Assembly (NCBI GenBank): GCA_022822085.1
Contig: JAJECK010000113.1
Location: 1-64,000 of the forward strand
DNA: 64,000 bases
Direction: 5' to 3'
Origin: Candidatus Poribacteria bacterium
GTDB taxonomy: Bacteria > Poribacteria > WGA-4E > WGA-3G
Of this stretch, positions 25,568-34,531 are shown in pieces. The first letter of the stretch is position 1. Each line of letters opens with the position of its first letter. A program made the translations under genes and the position numbers. The notes under the pieces were generated by a model, which was given only the letters and a program-made list of their open reading frames with translations, was not told the origin of the DNA and made no database searches.

Positions 25568-26479
25568 ATGAAACAAGCATTCTTATTTTTAGTATTATCC
25601 TTATTGATGGGTTCATTCGTTGTGTTAATGCTTGCAACTATACAAGCAGAGACTGAGGAAACACAGCAGAACATATCAGAAAACACAAAAACACCTTTTA
25701 CTGAAGGTTGCAACAAATGTCATGGTGACGAAGATGCTTACAAAGAATGGACACAGGCTGGACATTCACATGCCCTTGTCAATCTGCTTGAAGGGCCGTA
25801 TGAGGTAAAGACATCCTGTCTGAGTTGTCACTCATCGGGATATGAAACCTTTGCAGAATATGGTATTCCGGGACACCCGTATAATGAAAAAACTGCAGTC
25901 AATGCAGTCGCTTGCTCCTCCTGCCACTCACACACGAGCAAGGAAGAACATTTATTAGTTCTGCCAGCAAAAAAGCTGTGTGTCACCTGCCACAAGATGG
26001 ACTGCGGTTGTGCTGGTGCGGGGATTGTACATCAATCACAAACTGAGATGTTTTTGGGACGTGAAGGTGCTGGTGTTAGACGTATGCCGTCACCGCATGT
26101 GCGTGCTATGAAGAAACGTTGTGTCCACTGCCACATGGCAGAAGTTGAACCGTCAACAGATGGTCAACCCATAGAAGAAAAACATGGGGGGCATACCTTC
26201 AAGGCGGACTTCTCAACTTGTAGCAGCGCAGGATGCCATGATACTGCTGACAACGATATGACGAAGAAACTTCCTCTGTATCGCGCAGAAATTGAGGCAA
26301 AAATGAAGGAGGTCAAAGCAGTCCTTGACAACGCTAAGGATAAGACATCTCAATCGTATATTGATGCCAAATTGAACTATGATATGGTAAAAGGAGACAG
26401 TGGTTACGGACTGCACAACGTCCCGTATGCACGTGCTCTGTTGGAACACAGTCTATCACTTAAATCAGAGATAAAGTAG
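25568..26479 (+). CDS. Multiheme cytochrome c (six heme-binding motifs)
   Basis: The 303-residue protein has a signal peptide or anchor (about 5-27), followed by CNKCH, CLSCH, CSSCH, CVTCH, CVHCH and a less common CX4CH site (CSSAGCH). That is six predicted covalent hemes in the periplasm. After the last heme there is a 75-residue helical tail with regular charged heptads and an HNVPYARALLEHS segment like the C-terminus of nitrite-reductase-type cytochromes. It is probably an electron carrier or subunit; no partner oxidoreductase lies nearby. It is convergent with a PhyH gene 14 bases away. Confidence 0.85.
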   Translation: MKQAFLFLVLSLLMGSFVVLMLATIQAETEETQQNISENTKTPFTEGCNKCHGDEDAYKEWTQAGHSHALVNLLEGPYEVKTSCLSCHSSGYETFAEYGIPGHPYNEKTAVNAVACSSCHSHTSKEEHLLVLPAKKLCVTCHKMDCGCAGAGIVHQSQTEMFLGREGAGVRRMPSPHVRAMKKRCVHCHMAEVEPSTDGQPIEEKHGGHTFKADFSTCSSAGCHDTADNDMTKKLPLYRAEIEAKMKEVKAVLDNAKDKTSQSYIDAKLNYDMVKGDSGYGLHNVPYARALLEHSLSLKSEIK

Positions 26480-26493
26480 AGGTGTGCAGTACT

Positions 26494-27330
26494 TTAGTTG
26501 CCACCATTCACCACAGATTTCAATGGTACATCCTTATCTTGGGGAATATAAAAACTCATCGCGTCATCCACAACCCCGAGGAGTTGCTTTTGAATTGGAT
26601 TGCATCTGTCAACCAATTCATCAGGCATCATGATATAATCCATCGGTTTGACCCAACGGTATGCGTATCCCATAAAGATAGTTTTGCGCGGAAGTCCAGA
26701 CCAGTTATGTCCAATGCCGTGATATGTCCGTTGTTCAAAGAGGAACGCATCCCCGGCATTGACGTTCATAGAAATTGCGCCACGTGCCCAACCTGTTTCT
26801 GGGTCTCTTGCTGGCATTCCTGTTAAGCGGTTGCTGCCTGGCACTAATACCGTTGCACCAGAGGCAGGATCAGTCTGGTCGCTGATAGCATACGCAATTT
26901 TAAGCAGAATTCGCGGATGCGGTTCCTGCATTTCCCGATATGACGTGCCACCATCACGATGAAGTCCAATTTTGGTTTTAACATCGTCGGGGGGTTCCTC
27001 TTTTGAAGGTAGCACAATCAGATGTGATGTAATCATCTGAATGTTCCAATTTAGAACACCGCACGCATAAGGAAAAGATTTGTGCCAGTCCAGAAGTTGG
27101 AGAAATGCTTCATGATGTGTAATGCAATTGCGAAGATTCAGTTTTCCGTTTGCTTCCAGATTGCCTGCTTCCTCCTCTTTTGCATACACTTCATCAACGG
27201 CAGCATCGATTTCCGACACAACATCTGGAGGTAATGCGTTTTTGATTAGGAGGTATCCGTTGTTATCAACAAACTGTTTTTGCTCAGACGAAAGGACTAC
27301 TGCTTCAACTATATCGTTGTTCGTATCCAT
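26494..27330 (-). CDS. Phytanoyl-CoA dioxygenase (PhyH) family protein
   Basis: I start at the second ATG (MDTNNDIVEA), which has GGTG at good distance; this gives 278 residues. The start pattern FVDNNGYLLIKNALPPDVV, the HRDGG iron ligands (about residue 128), a SGATVLVPGSN strand and the distal His in FLFEQRTYHGIGHNWS identify a PhyH oxygenase. It is the fourth PhyH gene of the window and differs clearly from the others. It is transcribed divergently from the membrane-protein gene at 27493. Confidence 0.87.
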   Translation of the reverse strand: MDTNNDIVEAVVLSSEQKQFVDNNGYLLIKNALPPDVVSEIDAAVDEVYAKEEEAGNLEANGKLNLRNCITHHEAFLQLLDWHKSFPYACGVLNWNIQMITSHLIVLPSKEEPPDDVKTKIGLHRDGGTSYREMQEPHPRILLKIAYAISDQTDPASGATVLVPGSNRLTGMPARDPETGWARGAISMNVNAGDAFLFEQRTYHGIGHNWSGLPRKTIFMGYAYRWVKPMDYIMMPDELVDRCNPIQKQLLGVVDDAMSFYIPQDKDVPLKSVVNGGN

Positions 27331-27492
27331 TTTTTCACCTTTATACAAATTAATATGTAACTTCTACTATGGACGGTTTTTTGTCATATTGATATTAAAG
27401 TATACAAAGATTTACAGAAAAACTCAAGAAAATTTAGACATTACTGACGCTTTGGATTCTAAGACTACAACGCGGAAAGTTCACAATCAGTT

Positions 27493-29445
27493 TTGAGACC
27501 TACCACTTCACAACCATCAGGAAGCCGTCATGAATCAAGGCATCGTGATTTATCAGAACAGAAACCTCGCCGTTTCGGTGCAACATGGCGCGCCATCCTA
27601 ATTGGCACTGCACTCACTATACCCAACGTCTACTGGATTTTGGATTCAGCGGGACAAGGGTATCCCACCACGATTTCACTCTATTTCAATGTTGTTTTTT
27701 GCATCTTTGTTCTGACAGGTGCGAATTTGGTCCTGAAACAGGTGCTGCCTCGAATCGCCTTTGAACAAGGTGAGTTGTTGACTATCTATGTCATGCTTGC
27801 AATCGCCTCCTCTTTGGCAGGTCATGATGTCCTCCGCGTCTTAATCCCGATGATCCCTTACGCTTTCTGGTATGCCACACCTGAAAACGATTGGGCACAT
27901 CTATTTCATCGCTATATCCCTGATTGGATAGCAGTTAAAGATAGGGCATTTTTAACGGAGTATTACCGTGGCGAAACAAGTTTATATCAGTGGGAAATCA
28001 TTGAAAGATGGCTTACGACCACCCTAACTTGGGGCGGTTTTTTGTGCGCGCTTGTGTTCGTCATGGTTTTCATCAATACGCTTGTTCGAAAGCAGTGGAC
28101 AGAACATGAGAAGTTGAGTTATCCGATAATCCAGCTTCCTCTTGAACTTACAAATATCGGTAGAACAAAACTACTGACAAATAAGATGATGTGGCTTGGA
28201 TTTGGAATTGCGGGTGCGATTGATATTCTGAATGGGTTGCACTTTCTATTTCCGAATGTGCCGAGTCTGGGTGGACGTTTATACGATCTGCGTCCATTTT
28301 TTACACAAAAACCGTGGAGTGCGGTCGGATGGACACCTGTTGCTGTGTTTCCGTTTGCAGTTGGGATGGCGTTCTTTATTCCGTTGGATCTGTCGTTCTC
28401 ATGCTGGTTCTTTTATCTATTTTGGAAGGTTGAACGGATCTTTGGGGATGCCCTGGGAATCAGAGGAATGCCAAATTTTCCTTTTACCGATGAGCAATCG
28501 TTTGGTGCGTATATCGGTTTGTTTGTCATTGCTGTTATTGCTACACGTAAACACCTGGCACAAGTAGGACGCAAAATTTTTACACAACGGAGAGGAGAAG
28601 ATTCTGACGAACCGATGTCTTATCTCGGTATGGTTCTCTGCCTCATCGGAAGTCTGTTATTTATCGCTATTTTCTGTAATGCTGCCGGTATGTCAATCTG
28701 GGCAATTATAGTTTTCTTCGGTATATATTACGCGATTTCTACCGCTGTAACCCGCATGCGCGCTGAACTCGGTTCACCTGTGCATGATTTGCATTTTATT
28801 GGACCGGATGAGATGATGCCGCGTATCTTTGGGACACGTCTGCTCGGTCCACAGAACCTAACGATGTTGGCGTATCTGTTCTCATTCAACCGTGCTTATC
28901 GTGGGCATCCGATGCCACATATCCTGGAAGGTTTTAAACTCGCTGAACGGACACGGATTTCCAATCGTGGCCTTCTTATTGCTATGTGTGTGGCAATTGT
29001 TGTCGGCACGTTTGGATCGTTTTGGGCATTTTACCACATCTCATATATTGAGGGTGCGCGGGATTGGTTTGCTGGTAGACCGTTCAACCGACTTCAGGGG
29101 TGGCTGACTTCACCCAAAGTACCAGATATTCCCGCGATTGTTGCGATGATTGTTGGGTTTGTGATAACTGGGTTTTTGATGCTTATGCGGATCCGGTTAT
29201 TTTGGTGGCCCTTTCACCCTGCGGGGTTTGCGATTTCAAGCAGTTGGTCTATGAATGTGTTTTGGTTTTCTATCTTCGTCAGTTCTGTAATCAAATGGAT
29301 TATTTTGAGGCAAGGTGGGATGAATCTGCACCGTAAACTTATTCCGTTTTTCCTTGGGTTGATTCTGGGAGAGTTTGTTGTTGGGGGTGTGTGGAGTCTT
29401 ATAGGGATTACAACAAATACGCCTATGTATCGATTTTTGTTTTAA
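27493..29445 (+). CDS. Large polytopic membrane protein (DUF6785-like)
   Basis: The 650-residue protein has a hydrophilic N-terminus and about 13-14 hydrophobic segments, beginning with AILIGTALTIPNVYWIL and ending with an FFLGLILGEFVVGG helix. Conserved-looking polar loops include FEQGELLTIYVM, EHEKLSYPIIQLPLEL and AELGSPVHDLHFIGPDE. I have seen this type in Poribacteria and Planctomycetes as a family of unknown function; the resemblance to OPT-like transporters is only general. The first plausible start is a TTG, and no ATG occurs in frame before the first membrane segments, so the start is uncertain. Confidence 0.7.
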   Translation: MRPTTSQPSGSRHESRHRDLSEQKPRRFGATWRAILIGTALTIPNVYWILDSAGQGYPTTISLYFNVVFCIFVLTGANLVLKQVLPRIAFEQGELLTIYVMLAIASSLAGHDVLRVLIPMIPYAFWYATPENDWAHLFHRYIPDWIAVKDRAFLTEYYRGETSLYQWEIIERWLTTTLTWGGFLCALVFVMVFINTLVRKQWTEHEKLSYPIIQLPLELTNIGRTKLLTNKMMWLGFGIAGAIDILNGLHFLFPNVPSLGGRLYDLRPFFTQKPWSAVGWTPVAVFPFAVGMAFFIPLDLSFSCWFFYLFWKVERIFGDALGIRGMPNFPFTDEQSFGAYIGLFVIAVIATRKHLAQVGRKIFTQRRGEDSDEPMSYLGMVLCLIGSLLFIAIFCNAAGMSIWAIIVFFGIYYAISTAVTRMRAELGSPVHDLHFIGPDEMMPRIFGTRLLGPQNLTMLAYLFSFNRAYRGHPMPHILEGFKLAERTRISNRGLLIAMCVAIVVGTFGSFWAFYHISYIEGARDWFAGRPFNRLQGWLTSPKVPDIPAIVAMIVGFVITGFLMLMRIRLFWWPFHPAGFAISSSWSMNVFWFSIFVSSVIKWIILRQGGMNLHRKLIPFFLGLILGEFVVGGVWSLIGITTNTPMYRFLF

Positions 29446-29560
29446 CTGTTCCAAGTTATTTTCCTTTACTATACACAATAATCATGCTAAAATACAAGAA
29501 ATTCCAATGTTTTAGATGTGAATTTACGGAAAAAGACCGTTTCAATCAGATACTACATTT

Positions 29561-30106
29561 ATGCGCAGATTCAAATGTCCCATTGAGAGGATTTCAGATT
29601 GGCACCCACGTCTATTTCTTGAACTTCATACTGTTGCCTGTGTATCAGTAATGCGTTCGTATTCTGCTTCACCTGCAGTGTTTGAAGTTACATGTGAGAA
29701 TATCGTTTCTGACTGGTTAGGTGAAGAAACACAGTTTATGCTTGAAGTTTCGTGGGCGGAAGAAACCGAGAACAAAGCAGAACGTCTAAGATCAACTATA
29801 CAGACAAAACCTTTAGTAGAAATGGCTGCATCCTCCATCGCGTTTATCCTTACCCCTAATATTGTTAATCTTGGACAACTAGATGTAACAAATTATGGTG
29901 ACCGCGCTGACTACCGATCATTAGACCAGCAAAGTGTTCTTGAAATTAGTGGGACAGAAACGGCATCTGAACTCGGACGACGACATCGAGAAAAGATTAA
30001 ACAAGCATTAGAAAATCCATTTAGATCAGACGCTTATGTTATTGTCTGTGCTTTCTCAAAGTTTGGATTCCTAATACGATTTTCTTACCATCAGTCGGAG
30101 GAATGA
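29561..30106 (+). CDS. Hypothetical protein
   Basis: This 181-residue soluble protein has no motif I can name. The region LGEETQFMLEVSWAEETENKA is acidic, followed by hydrophobic segments such as VEMAASSIAFILTP and a basic helix with GRRHREKIKQALENP. It ends four bases before the next gene, so the pair forms an operon. The start is uncertain: no clear ribosome-binding site precedes the ATG, and a later ATG (MRSYSAS, residue 31) is possible. Confidence 0.5.
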   Translation: MRRFKCPIERISDWHPRLFLELHTVACVSVMRSYSASPAVFEVTCENIVSDWLGEETQFMLEVSWAEETENKAERLRSTIQTKPLVEMAASSIAFILTPNIVNLGQLDVTNYGDRADYRSLDQQSVLEISGTETASELGRRHREKIKQALENPFRSDAYVIVCAFSKFGFLIRFSYHQSEE

Positions 30107-30110
30107 TTAC

Positions 30111-30470
30111 ATGAAAAACTTGACAACTAAACCAAATACGAAGGTTCTGAAAGAGATGATGAGCCAAAAGTCAGAAATACTGTCTAAAGCACAAGCCTTG
30201 TCAGAAATAGGCATATCAGAAACAGCAGAATCACTTTGGCTATCCGCTGCCTACTATGAAGAACATATTGCCCCAATGCTGGATTTGCTCGGGCGAGAAT
30301 TAGAAGCCGCAGTCCATCGTATTAGTGCAGCATCTTGCTACGAGAAGGCAGGTGATATAGAACGTGCAGTAAATCTTTATCGTGCAGCACTTTCAGGACC
30401 GTTACAAGACAATACACGACTGGATGTCCAAAACATGCTGAGCAGTTGTCTTGAAGCACTGAATTCTTAG
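30111..30470 (+). CDS. Small TPR-like helical protein
   Basis: The 119-residue protein begins with an ATG preceded by GGAGG. It is all-helical and has a TPR-like pair (HRISAASCYEKAGDIERAVN, then LYRAAL). It probably mediates protein contacts; a partner could be the product of the overlapping upstream gene. No specific function is recognised. After it, 30471-30656 has no gene that I see. Confidence 0.6.
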   Translation: MKNLTTKPNTKVLKEMMSQKSEILSKAQALSEIGISETAESLWLSAAYYEEHIAPMLDLLGRELEAAVHRISAASCYEKAGDIERAVNLYRAALSGPLQDNTRLDVQNMLSSCLEALNS

Positions 30471-30656
30471 TTCCGATCAACGGAGCCTTTCTCAATCAAA
30501 ACTTTTAAAACCTTGATTTAATCCTCCATAAAAACACAAGAAGTGTTGTTGATCTGTATATCTACCATGAAGCCAAACATGCTATTAAGATATATCATTA
30601 TTGCGATTATATATAACTAAATGCCAAACTTTACACACCCACCACCTTCCCAAAAT

Positions 30657-30685
30657 TTGACAATTCATTCATTTTATGTTATAAT
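30657..30685 (+). promoter_or_regulatory. Consensus sigma70 promoter of the rpe operon
   Basis: TTGACA (30657-30662), 17 bases, TATAAT (30680-30685): both hexamers are perfect and the spacing is optimal. Start of transcription near 30692, 32 bases before the rpe start codon. Confidence 0.75.
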
Positions 30686-30723
30686 TAATAGATTGAGAAC
30701 ACGAATTTATTTGGAGAAAAACC

Positions 30724-31449
30724 TTGCCGACTCCAGAGAGTCAATCCCCTATTACCACTAATAATAAGATTCGCATAACACCGTCAGTTATGTGTGCCGA
30801 TCTCTGTAATTTGGAAAAAGATATTCAGGAATTAGAGAAATCAGGGATAGACTTGCTCCATTTTGACTTGATGGACGCTCACTTTGTGCCAAACATGCCG
30901 ATTGGATTGGCACTCACAGAGCAATTACGTCAAAAAACGGAGTGCGATTTTGACATACATCTGATGGTGGAAGATAATGATTTTTTCGTGAATGCAGTCG
31001 CAAACATCGGTGTTCAGCAAATCGCTGTACACGCTGAATCTGCTACCCATCTGGACAGGACTCTATCTGTAATTCAAGGATATGGCATTAAAGCGGGTGT
31101 CGCATTGAATCCAGCGACCCCGCTGTCAGCAATTACTTATGTTATCGATCGTCTTGACTATGTACTGATTATGACGGTGAATCCGGGTTTTGCTGGTCAA
31201 AAGTTAGTCCCGGCAACACTACAGAAAATTTCAGATTGTCGAACTTTCTTGGACAAACATGGCGTGAACCTGCCAATTGAAGTGGATGGGAATGTCAGTT
31301 TTGAAAATATACCCAAAATGGTAGCAGCGGGGGCAGACATCTTGGTCGGTGGGAGCAGTAGCGTTTTTCACAAAACTGGTTCTCGTGCAGAAAATATCCA
31401 AAGAATCCATCACGCAATATCACTCGGACTTGAAGATAGAGGCGTGTAA
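30724..31449 (+). CDS. rpe: Ribulose-phosphate 3-epimerase
   Basis: The enzyme interconverts ribulose 5-phosphate and xylulose 5-phosphate. The 241-residue TIM barrel shows ITPSVMCADLCNLEKDI, LHFDLMDAHFVPNMPIG with the metal-binding HFD and MDAHF residues, DIHLMVED, VNPGFAGQ and a final EVDGNVS/GGSS phosphate-binding pair. The first ATG downstream falls inside the conserved PSVMCAD strand, so translation must begin at the TTG (GGAG nine bases upstream) or an equivalent codon. Its stop shares one base with the next start, so it is the first gene of an operon with two dehydrogenases and apt. Confidence 0.9.
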   Translation: MPTPESQSPITTNNKIRITPSVMCADLCNLEKDIQELEKSGIDLLHFDLMDAHFVPNMPIGLALTEQLRQKTECDFDIHLMVEDNDFFVNAVANIGVQQIAVHAESATHLDRTLSVIQGYGIKAGVALNPATPLSAITYVIDRLDYVLIMTVNPGFAGQKLVPATLQKISDCRTFLDKHGVNLPIEVDGNVSFENIPKMVAAGADILVGGSSSVFHKTGSRAENIQRIHHAISLGLEDRGV

Positions 31450-32510
31450 TGGAAAACGGTCTGATGGATGCACTTGTCCTGCACGGTGTTGGGGATTTGC
31501 GTTTAGTACAGATGCCAATTCCAACCGTCTCTGAGGGGCAAGTTCGAGTCAGAATCGGTTTTTGTGGTGTATGTGGTTCGGACATTCCAAGGATTTTTTC
31601 TAAGGGCACCTACAATTTCCCCACAATTTGTGGACACGAATTTGCTGGAACAATAGAGTTGTGTGGTCCTGAGGTTGATGAATTTAATCAAGCAGATAAA
31701 GTTGTCGTTTTTCCGTTAATCTGGTGTGGAAAGTGTGCAGCGTGTGAGAATGGGAAATATGTTCAATGCATCGATTATGACTACCTCGGTTCCCGAAGTG
31801 ATGGGGCATTTGCAGAATTTGTTGTCGCCCCAAAAGAGAATATAATACGAATACCTGAAGGTGTTACATTAGCAGAAGCAGCGCAGACCGAACCCGCTGC
31901 AGTAGCATTACATGCTGTTAGACGAGTCCAGGAACCTATTGTCGGAAAAACAGTGGCGATTTTCGGTGTCGGTCCAATCGGGTTAATGGTAGCACAGTGG
32001 GCAAGAATAATGGGTTCTACACAAGTGCTGCTCTTTGATATTAGGACTGAAAAGCTTGAATTAGCACGCAATCTCGGTTTTGAATGCGCCTATGATAGCA
32101 GAGATGTCGATCCCGTTGATGTGATAAACACACAGACAGTAGGAGATGGGGCACACGTTTGTATTGAAGCAGCAGGTGTGCCACAAACTTATTTAAATGC
32201 GTTAGGAAGTGTTCGACGGGGCGGTAGTGTCGTGTTACTTGGGAATCCAGTTGCAGATGTAACGCTACCCGCAACGCTTATATCACAACTGATGCGTCGC
32301 GAAGTTCGTGTTTTGGGGACATGGAATTCCGATTACAGTGTATCTGGTAACGATGATGATTGGCGAACAGTGCTTCAAGCGATTGCATCTGGTAAGTTGG
32401 ATCTTTCTCCGCTTATTACTCACAAGGTATCTTTGAAAGATAGTACTGAAGTCTTACACATGATGAAGGATAAAAGCGAATTTTACGCAAAAGTACTTAT
32501 ACACCCGTAA
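31449..32510 (+). CDS. Zinc-dependent medium-chain alcohol dehydrogenase (polyol type)
   Basis: The 353-residue protein has the catalytic zinc ligands in GVCGSD and GHEFAG (about residues 40 and 63), a structural-zinc loop with three or four Cys (CGKCAACENGKYVQC) and an NAD Rossmann motif VAIFGVGPIGLM. It resembles galactitol-1-phosphate and sorbitol dehydrogenases. It overlaps the rpe stop by one base (TAATG). Together with the next gene it suggests oxidation of a sugar alcohol feeding the pentose phosphate pathway; the exact substrate is unknown. Confidence 0.85.
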   Translation: MENGLMDALVLHGVGDLRLVQMPIPTVSEGQVRVRIGFCGVCGSDIPRIFSKGTYNFPTICGHEFAGTIELCGPEVDEFNQADKVVVFPLIWCGKCAACENGKYVQCIDYDYLGSRSDGAFAEFVVAPKENIIRIPEGVTLAEAAQTEPAAVALHAVRRVQEPIVGKTVAIFGVGPIGLMVAQWARIMGSTQVLLFDIRTEKLELARNLGFECAYDSRDVDPVDVINTQTVGDGAHVCIEAAGVPQTYLNALGSVRRGGSVVLLGNPVADVTLPATLISQLMRREVRVLGTWNSDYSVSGNDDDWRTVLQAIASGKLDLSPLITHKVSLKDSTEVLHMMKDKSEFYAKVLIHP

Positions 32511-32534
32511 TGAATATCTAAAACAAGGGGAAAT

Positions 32535-33587
32535 ATGAAAGCGGCTATACTTGAAAGCCTTGAAAACTTTGATGTACAAGATGTTCCTGAACCAGAGATT
32601 GATAGTGACTCCGCACTGATGCGGATTGAATCGGTTAGTATCTGTGGATCCGATGTTCGGATTTTCCATCATGGTAACCCACGGGTGGAACCGCCAACGA
32701 TCATTGGACACGAAAATTCGGGAGTAGTCGTCAAAGTTGGAAGCAACGTAACCCGTGTTAAGGAAGGGGACCGAGTGTCCATCGGTGCAGATGTGCCGTG
32801 TGGACAGTGTCATTGGTGTCGGAACGGCCTCGGTAACAACTGTGCCATAAATTATGCCATCGGATACCAAATACCTGGTGCATTTGCACAATATATGAAA
32901 CTCCCCCGCTTAGTATTAGAAGAGGGTCCTGTTACAACATTCGGTACAGGTCTAAGTTTTGACGAAGCCGCCCTTGCAGAACCCCTTGCTTGCGCAATTA
33001 ATGGACTTGAGTTGGTAAACATGTCCCTTGGAAAGCGTGTTGTGATTATTGGATTGGGACCTATCGGATGCATGATGATTGACCTTGTTCGCGTGATGGG
33101 TGCGACGAAAGTGATTGGTGTTCAACGCAGCAAACTTCGGATGGAAATAGCAAAATTCTATGAAGCGGATGTGTATATTGCCTCAGAAGAGGAGGACGTG
33201 GTTGAACGTTGCCGTGAAGAAACAGACGGAGAAGGACCGGATATCGTTGTTACCACTTGTGGTTCAGTTGAAGCACATGAGCAGGGAGTCGAAATGGTAG
33301 CACACCGTGGCTATGTCAACCTGTTCGGTGGATTACCCAAAACTATGCGACCGATGAACGTCCTCTCTAACACGATCCATTATAAAGAGTGTTTCGTAAC
33401 CGGATCTCACGGTTGTGTTCCACGCCATCATGAGTTAGCGGTTAGACTTCTTGAAAAAGGATTAGTTCGTGTCCAACCGCTCATTACTCACCATTTTCCA
33501 CTTACAGAAATTGACAAAGCCTTTGAAACAATGGAGTCCCGAAAAGGAATGAAGATAATGATACATCCGCATGCTGAACCTATGTAA
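32535..33587 (+). CDS. Zinc-dependent medium-chain alcohol dehydrogenase
   Basis: The 350-residue protein, a distant relative of its neighbour, has CGSD and GHENSG for the catalytic zinc, CGQCHWCRNGLGNNC for the structural zinc, and VVIIGLGPIGCMM for NAD(P). The end of the protein (PLITHHFPLTEIDKAFETME) is the usual ADH tail. Preceded by AAGGGGA. Two dehydrogenases in one operon after rpe suggest opposite or sequential steps on polyols or sugar phosphates. Confidence 0.85.
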   Translation: MKAAILESLENFDVQDVPEPEIDSDSALMRIESVSICGSDVRIFHHGNPRVEPPTIIGHENSGVVVKVGSNVTRVKEGDRVSIGADVPCGQCHWCRNGLGNNCAINYAIGYQIPGAFAQYMKLPRLVLEEGPVTTFGTGLSFDEAALAEPLACAINGLELVNMSLGKRVVIIGLGPIGCMMIDLVRVMGATKVIGVQRSKLRMEIAKFYEADVYIASEEEDVVERCREETDGEGPDIVVTTCGSVEAHEQGVEMVAHRGYVNLFGGLPKTMRPMNVLSNTIHYKECFVTGSHGCVPRHHELAVRLLEKGLVRVQPLITHHFPLTEIDKAFETMESRKGMKIMIHPHAEPM

Positions 33588-33619
33588 AATATTACAAGGA
33601 GGTGTCAACTTAATTAGGT

Positions 33620-34135
33620 ATGAGCGATTTTTCAAAATATATCCGAGTAATACCCAATTTTCCCACACAAGGTGTCAGTTTTAAAGATATTTCGCCTCTC
33701 TTAGGAAACGGAGTTGCATTTAATGCCGCAATTGATGTGTTCGCAAACCGTTTTAAATCTGAAATGATCGATGTAATTGTAGGTATTGATGCCCGTGGTT
33801 TCATCTTAGGTGCCGCACTTGCACATCGGTTGGATATAGGTTTCGTGCCCATCCGTAAAAGTGGCAAGTTGCCTTTTGATTGCTATGAAGTGACATACAA
33901 TCTTGAATATGGTACAGACACCCTCGCTATTCATCAGGATGCATTCCCACGTGGGAGTCGCGTGCTTATATGTGATGATGTTTTAGCGACTGGTGGGACT
34001 CTTTCAGCTTCAATAGAACTTGTTAATCAGCTGGAGGCGGAAATAATTGGGGTTGCGCTTTTATTAGAATTAACGGAATTTGAGGGAAGGAAAAAAGTTA
34101 CAGAAGTACCGATTTTCTCTCTCGTTGAATATTAG
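33620..34135 (+). CDS. apt: Adenine phosphoribosyltransferase
   Basis: This enzyme makes AMP from adenine and PRPP. The 171-residue protein has the family start KYIRVIPNFPTQGVSFKDIS, the GIDARGFILGAALA loop, an RKSGKLPF flexible loop and the PRPP-binding motif VLICDDVLATGGT. Length is normal. AAGGAGG lies 16-22 bases upstream of the start, a little far. It is the last gene of the rpe operon. Confidence 0.93.
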   Translation: MSDFSKYIRVIPNFPTQGVSFKDISPLLGNGVAFNAAIDVFANRFKSEMIDVIVGIDARGFILGAALAHRLDIGFVPIRKSGKLPFDCYEVTYNLEYGTDTLAIHQDAFPRGSRVLICDDVLATGGTLSASIELVNQLEAEIIGVALLLELTEFEGRKKVTEVPIFSLVEY

Positions 34136-34165
34136 CAATATGACTATAATTCAATCAGAGAGATG

Positions 34166-34194
34166 TTGTTGTAGCTTGATTTTAGTTTTATAAT
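34166..34194 (+). promoter_or_regulatory. Promoter of the tRNA-Arg gene
   Basis: TTGTTG (34166-34171), 17 bases, TATAAT (34189-34194). The tRNA begins 10 bases further on, as expected for a tRNA promoter. Confidence 0.6.
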
Positions 34195-34203
34195 ATGGAT
34201 GAC

Positions 34204-34276
34204 GCGCCTGTAGCTCAGGGGATAGAGCAGGGGCTTCCTAAGCCTCGTGTCGGGGGTTCGATTCCTCCCAGGCGCA
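34204..34276 (+). tRNA. tRNA-Arg, anticodon CCT
   Basis: A full cloverleaf can be folded by eye: acceptor GCGCCTG with CAGGCGC, D arm GCTC...GAGC, anticodon stem GGGGC/GCCTC with loop TTCCTAA (anticodon CCT), T arm GGGGG-TTCGATT-CCTCC, and discriminator A. It reads AGG codons. CCA is not encoded. The following stretch to 34531 is AT-rich and I see nothing in it. Confidence 0.95.
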
Positions 34277-34531
34277 CTATAAAAAATACTTCAATAAAAT
34301 ATCGTGTGGTCATCTTAACTGCATATCTATGTGAATTTATCACTTTTCAGATAGGCGCAATAGATAGAAGAAGGACGGATGTAGATTAGCAACATTGGAT
34401 TAACAAATATTTGTCATGAAACTATAACATTAGTTTTCTGGATATAACAGTTATGTATTTAGATTATAATTTTAATTTAATCTGTTGAATTCTATCATCC
34501 GTAAAATAGTATTAGAAAATAGGAGCATTTG

